Part shown: positions 58,101-64,000 of the stretch, piece after piece
Layout: each line of letters begins with the position of its first letter
How positions within the stretch are numbered: position 1 is the stretch's first letter
From: Dysidea avara
Lineage: Eukaryota; Porifera; Demospongiae; Dictyoceratida; Dysideidae
Assembly: GCF_963678975.1 (NCBI RefSeq)
Contig: NC_089278.1
Location: 12,815,959-12,879,958, forward strand
Length of the DNA: 64,000 nucleotides
Direction: 5' to 3'
Notes under the pieces: generated by a model
Databases searched by the model: none
The model's input: the letters and a program-made list of their open reading frames with translations, nothing else
Told to the model about the DNA's origin: nothing
Made by a program: the position numbers and the translations under genes

Positions 58101-60219
58101 AGAAAATTATAGTTAGCTACCTTTTGTATATCCACTGAATCATATAAAACAATTCTTGAAAATCAATTCTGAAACAAATTTTGTTTAATAGGGTGGGTAT
58201 TTTCAGTTGTAGCTACAAACTTAATGCTTGCATGGGTTGAATGCTTCCTCTTCAAGTAAAACAACAATTATAGTAAATTTTGGCATCTTGTGATAGCTAT
58301 TCTAAAATTTGGGAGAGCATGCCCCCAGAATTCCTAGCTGGAGCATGTGGGTGTATACATGTACTCCACATACTGGTGAGTTAACCTGCTCCCCTGCTCC
58401 ACTGACACCACACAAGCCATTTCTTTATTGACTGTTTGGACGGTTACAATAATATTATAATTTGAGCCATGAGACTGTAAAGCATACTTCAAAACACAAT
58501 GGCAAACTTGTTTAGTATTGCCGATCGTGTTTAGCTCTCCCTTTCTGTTTAAAAGGGATTTGTAAGGTACTGGTGGTGCATGCTTTTCATATGGCAGCTG
58601 TATTACAACTGCTAGGCAATAACGATGTCACTTACTTTTATATTGTGAGCCATTTAAAAAGTAACATATATATATATTCAGTCAAAATTCGCACTGTGGG
58701 GGCATGCCCCATGCTGGTGCTTCACACACTGTTAAGCTATATAGTTTCATCAACCAGTTGTCACTTATACAGGGACTGATCCAGGGGGATGGGGTGCATG
58801 ACTAGCCACCCACCAAGCTATACTTACCATATAATACTCAGACTTGAAAATTTTAATAGGTAAACCATCATGGCAAATTTTATGTAATACTAATCATATG
58901 AAACATTTGTAGTGCACATTCTTTTGTTATGTTTAGTCACAAACTCTTTGTATATGTCATCAACATTTAGCTAGCGTTGCAGACTGTATTGCTAAGACTC
59001 TGAGGTTACCAAGCCTTTAATTTTTCATAGTGGGACGTGATTGTCTGAAACAAGAATAATTCTTTCTGTCACAGTGCTCCCTTTTCATTTTCAGCTGGAG
59101 TTGTTGACTGGACATCATAGCACAGCTACCAACAATTTGCTAATTACTACCTGCAGTACACTGAGGTGGCCAGCACAGCATCAATGAGTAGCTACATTTT
59201 ATAGCTTCCAGATTGCATCTCAGGAAGATGAATATTAATTTTCTTGGCGAGTTTTGTCCACAGACCCTAGCAAGCGAGATCAATTACACTCTTCCAAACC
59301 CCCATTTCATGTCTCGCAATGTATATAAATTCAGGGCAGACTATTATTTATATATAGTATTCAGTTAACAACCATGTTGTAGCTATAAGTATTAAAACTT
59401 TCACCAAATTTTGACATCTATTTTTCAAAAATTTCCTGTCCTAAATAATTAAGCATGCTGGGCTGGTATGCTTCACACACCTGCACCACATCAATGCACA
59501 ATTCTCCTGAATTGGCCCCCTTATAAATCCTAAATCTGTCTCTATTGGTGTACATGGAGTATCAACATGTTAAGAAGAGTTATGAAGGAACTTGTACACC
59601 ATTCAGGGGAAGTGTTCCTATCACAATGTGCCGTATGCACTATTAGACTGAAATATAAAAGACTCAATTGCAATCTTAAACCTATAGCTATAAGTTCTGA
59701 AATTCTTGATCCACCCCAGCATGGCAAGGAAGTGTTGAGGAGTACAAAAATAAGCATGATAATGTCAGAACTTTACGTATATTTCAAGATTGTGTGTAAT
59801 TGCATCCATGAGTTATTAAATGTTTTTGAGGATTCAGCTTTAATAACGTGAACATACTGATATGGGATGTAGCTGTAAACTTTACATCGCATCATTGGTT
59901 TTTAATGTCTATGCTTGTATGTACCGTATACAACCACCTATCTGTGGTTCTCCCTGACTAGACAAACCAGAAACTCTTGCAGAAACTAAAATGTCACCAC
60001 TGACCCGTACTCCGAGTGTGGCCCGGGTTTCAGTTCAGAGAGAAAACCATCATTATAAGGAAATACATTCCACTGATGACTATTGAGTCGTGTTTTTTGG
60101 AGGGAGGGCAGTCTGGGACGTACCACTTGGAAACTAATTCTGTGACTACTAACTTAGTCATCAAAAACATAGATTTGTCGAGATTTGTACGTGGTCATAT
60201 AATTACATCATTAATTATA
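55148..60219. other. Intergenic DNA between genes A and B
   Basis: No gene supported. The left third is a large inverted-repeat element (55440-56790). The rest is AT-rich, with G-rich dispersed words near 57735-57755 and 58775-58800. A doubled CTCTAATA motif lies at 57940-57975. The frame at 59567-59851 spans a word like the GGATCCACCCC end of the dispersed repeats and is not convincing. Confidence 0.5.
55440..56790. mobile_element. Large palindromic transposon-like element
   Basis: DNA from about 55740 to 56150 returns as its reverse complement in about 56340-56690. Matching landmarks include ACAAAGGTGCTTTTC-type flanks, GGCACCATTTCAGATGCGGTA, CAAATTTTTC and TCCAGCTTGTTTCAGTACTT. The central block with TTATTGT-TTACTGTGATTTAATAT and CTCCAGCTTGTTTCAGTACT is present three times in the same direction (56200, 56310, 56710). 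Mirror-image frames (55639-55917 minus, 56454-56726 plus) are the two arms of one sequence. Confidence 0.7.
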
Positions 60220-60246
60220 ATTCGTCAAATTCCCAGGTAATTCCCC
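60220..60246 (+). promoter_or_regulatory. Conserved promoter block with kappaB-like site (gene B)
   Basis: Identical over 27 bases to the block before gene A, 61 bases before the ATG. The CRE-like word of gene A is changed here (TTACATCA), while the GGTAATTCCCC core is unchanged. Sequence further upstream no longer aligns, so the block marks the left limit of clear homology. Confidence 0.5.
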
Positions 60247-60306
60247 GCGCTAACAAAATGGCTCGTTTGTCACACTCCCTCCCCAGCAAGTAAAACGACA
60301 AGAAGG

Positions 60307-63694
<3,388 letters not shown>

Positions 63695-63696
63695 GT

Positions 63697-63807
63697 GGTG
63701 TGCGTGTGCGTGTGTGTGTGTGTGGGTGTGTATGTGTGTGTGGGTGTGTATGTGTGTGTGTGTGTGGGTGTGTATGTGTGTGTGTGTGTGTGTGGGTGGG
63801 TGGGTGT
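63697..63807. repeat. (TG)n with GGTG interruptions
   Basis: Starts right at the proposed donor of gene B exon 5 (after 63694). The donor itself (GTGGTG) is part of this TG-rich tract. Confidence 0.9.
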
Positions 63808-64000
63808 AAACTGTGAATTAGAAGCAGGTGCCAACTGTCCATAGTGAATGAGATTAAGGAGGCACATACTTTGACCCAATACAGTCTCCTGTAAGGTACA
63901 GTACCTCCGTAGGGTACTAATTTGAGGATTTGCCAGCACTGACTTGTAGCCACCTGAATAGTGTGCAATCAACTGGGTGGGTACGTGTGACCGTATAATT

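Noticed and set aside
59567..59851. Possible 94-codon gene between A and B
   Set aside because: No recognisable motif, and it overlaps a word typical of the G-rich dispersed repeat ends. Splice borders do not support an exon.

Overview
The window looks like intron-rich, AT-rich metazoan DNA crowded with small non-autonomous transposons and microsatellites. Short exons with GT/AG borders, a cilia-type SHIPPO-repeat gene, an SH2/SAM adaptor and a CARD-like/NB-ARC gene all point to an animal. The style of the repeats and the STAND genes suggests a demosponge (Amphimedon-like). That assignment is inference; no marker gene fixes the species.

Layout from left to right. (1) 1-1958: the 3' end of a plus-strand ODF3/CIMAP (SHIPPO-repeat) gene that enters from the left. 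(2) 1959-8980: repeat-rich intergenic DNA with a 30-31 bp minisatellite array, two TIR/foldback elements, and an inverted partial copy of the next gene's 5' end. (3) 9013-21188: a complete 19-exon plus-strand gene for a predicted adaptor of about 864 residues with the order IQGAP-type CH, linker, SH2, SH2, SAM. (4) 21529-55047: a 22-exon plus-strand gene (called gene A here) predicting about 1457 residues, with six CARD-like helical domains each in its own exon and an NB-ARC STAND ATPase in the last exon. All 21 introns are phase 1 and the protein stops right after the ATPase module, with no WD40, TPR or LRR sensor. (5) 60307-64000: the first five exons of a tandem paralogue (gene B), with the same exon order, phases and a matching promoter block; it runs off the right edge.

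The introns of gene A have collected mobile DNA. Intron 2 holds a 5.6 kb minus-strand DNA transposon (24098-29706) with terminal inverted repeats and a seven-exon transposase-like gene carrying one in-frame stop. Other introns hold pogo-like and hAT-like MITEs, a decayed Ty3/gypsy element, a 1.1 kb array of 17-bp repeats and long CA/TG tracts.

The strongest candidates for something undescribed are the CARD-like-array/NB-ARC gene pair built from symmetric phase-1 exons, the CH-SH2-SH2-SAM adaptor beside it, and the intronic transposon. All protein assignments come from reading motifs; no database search was run.
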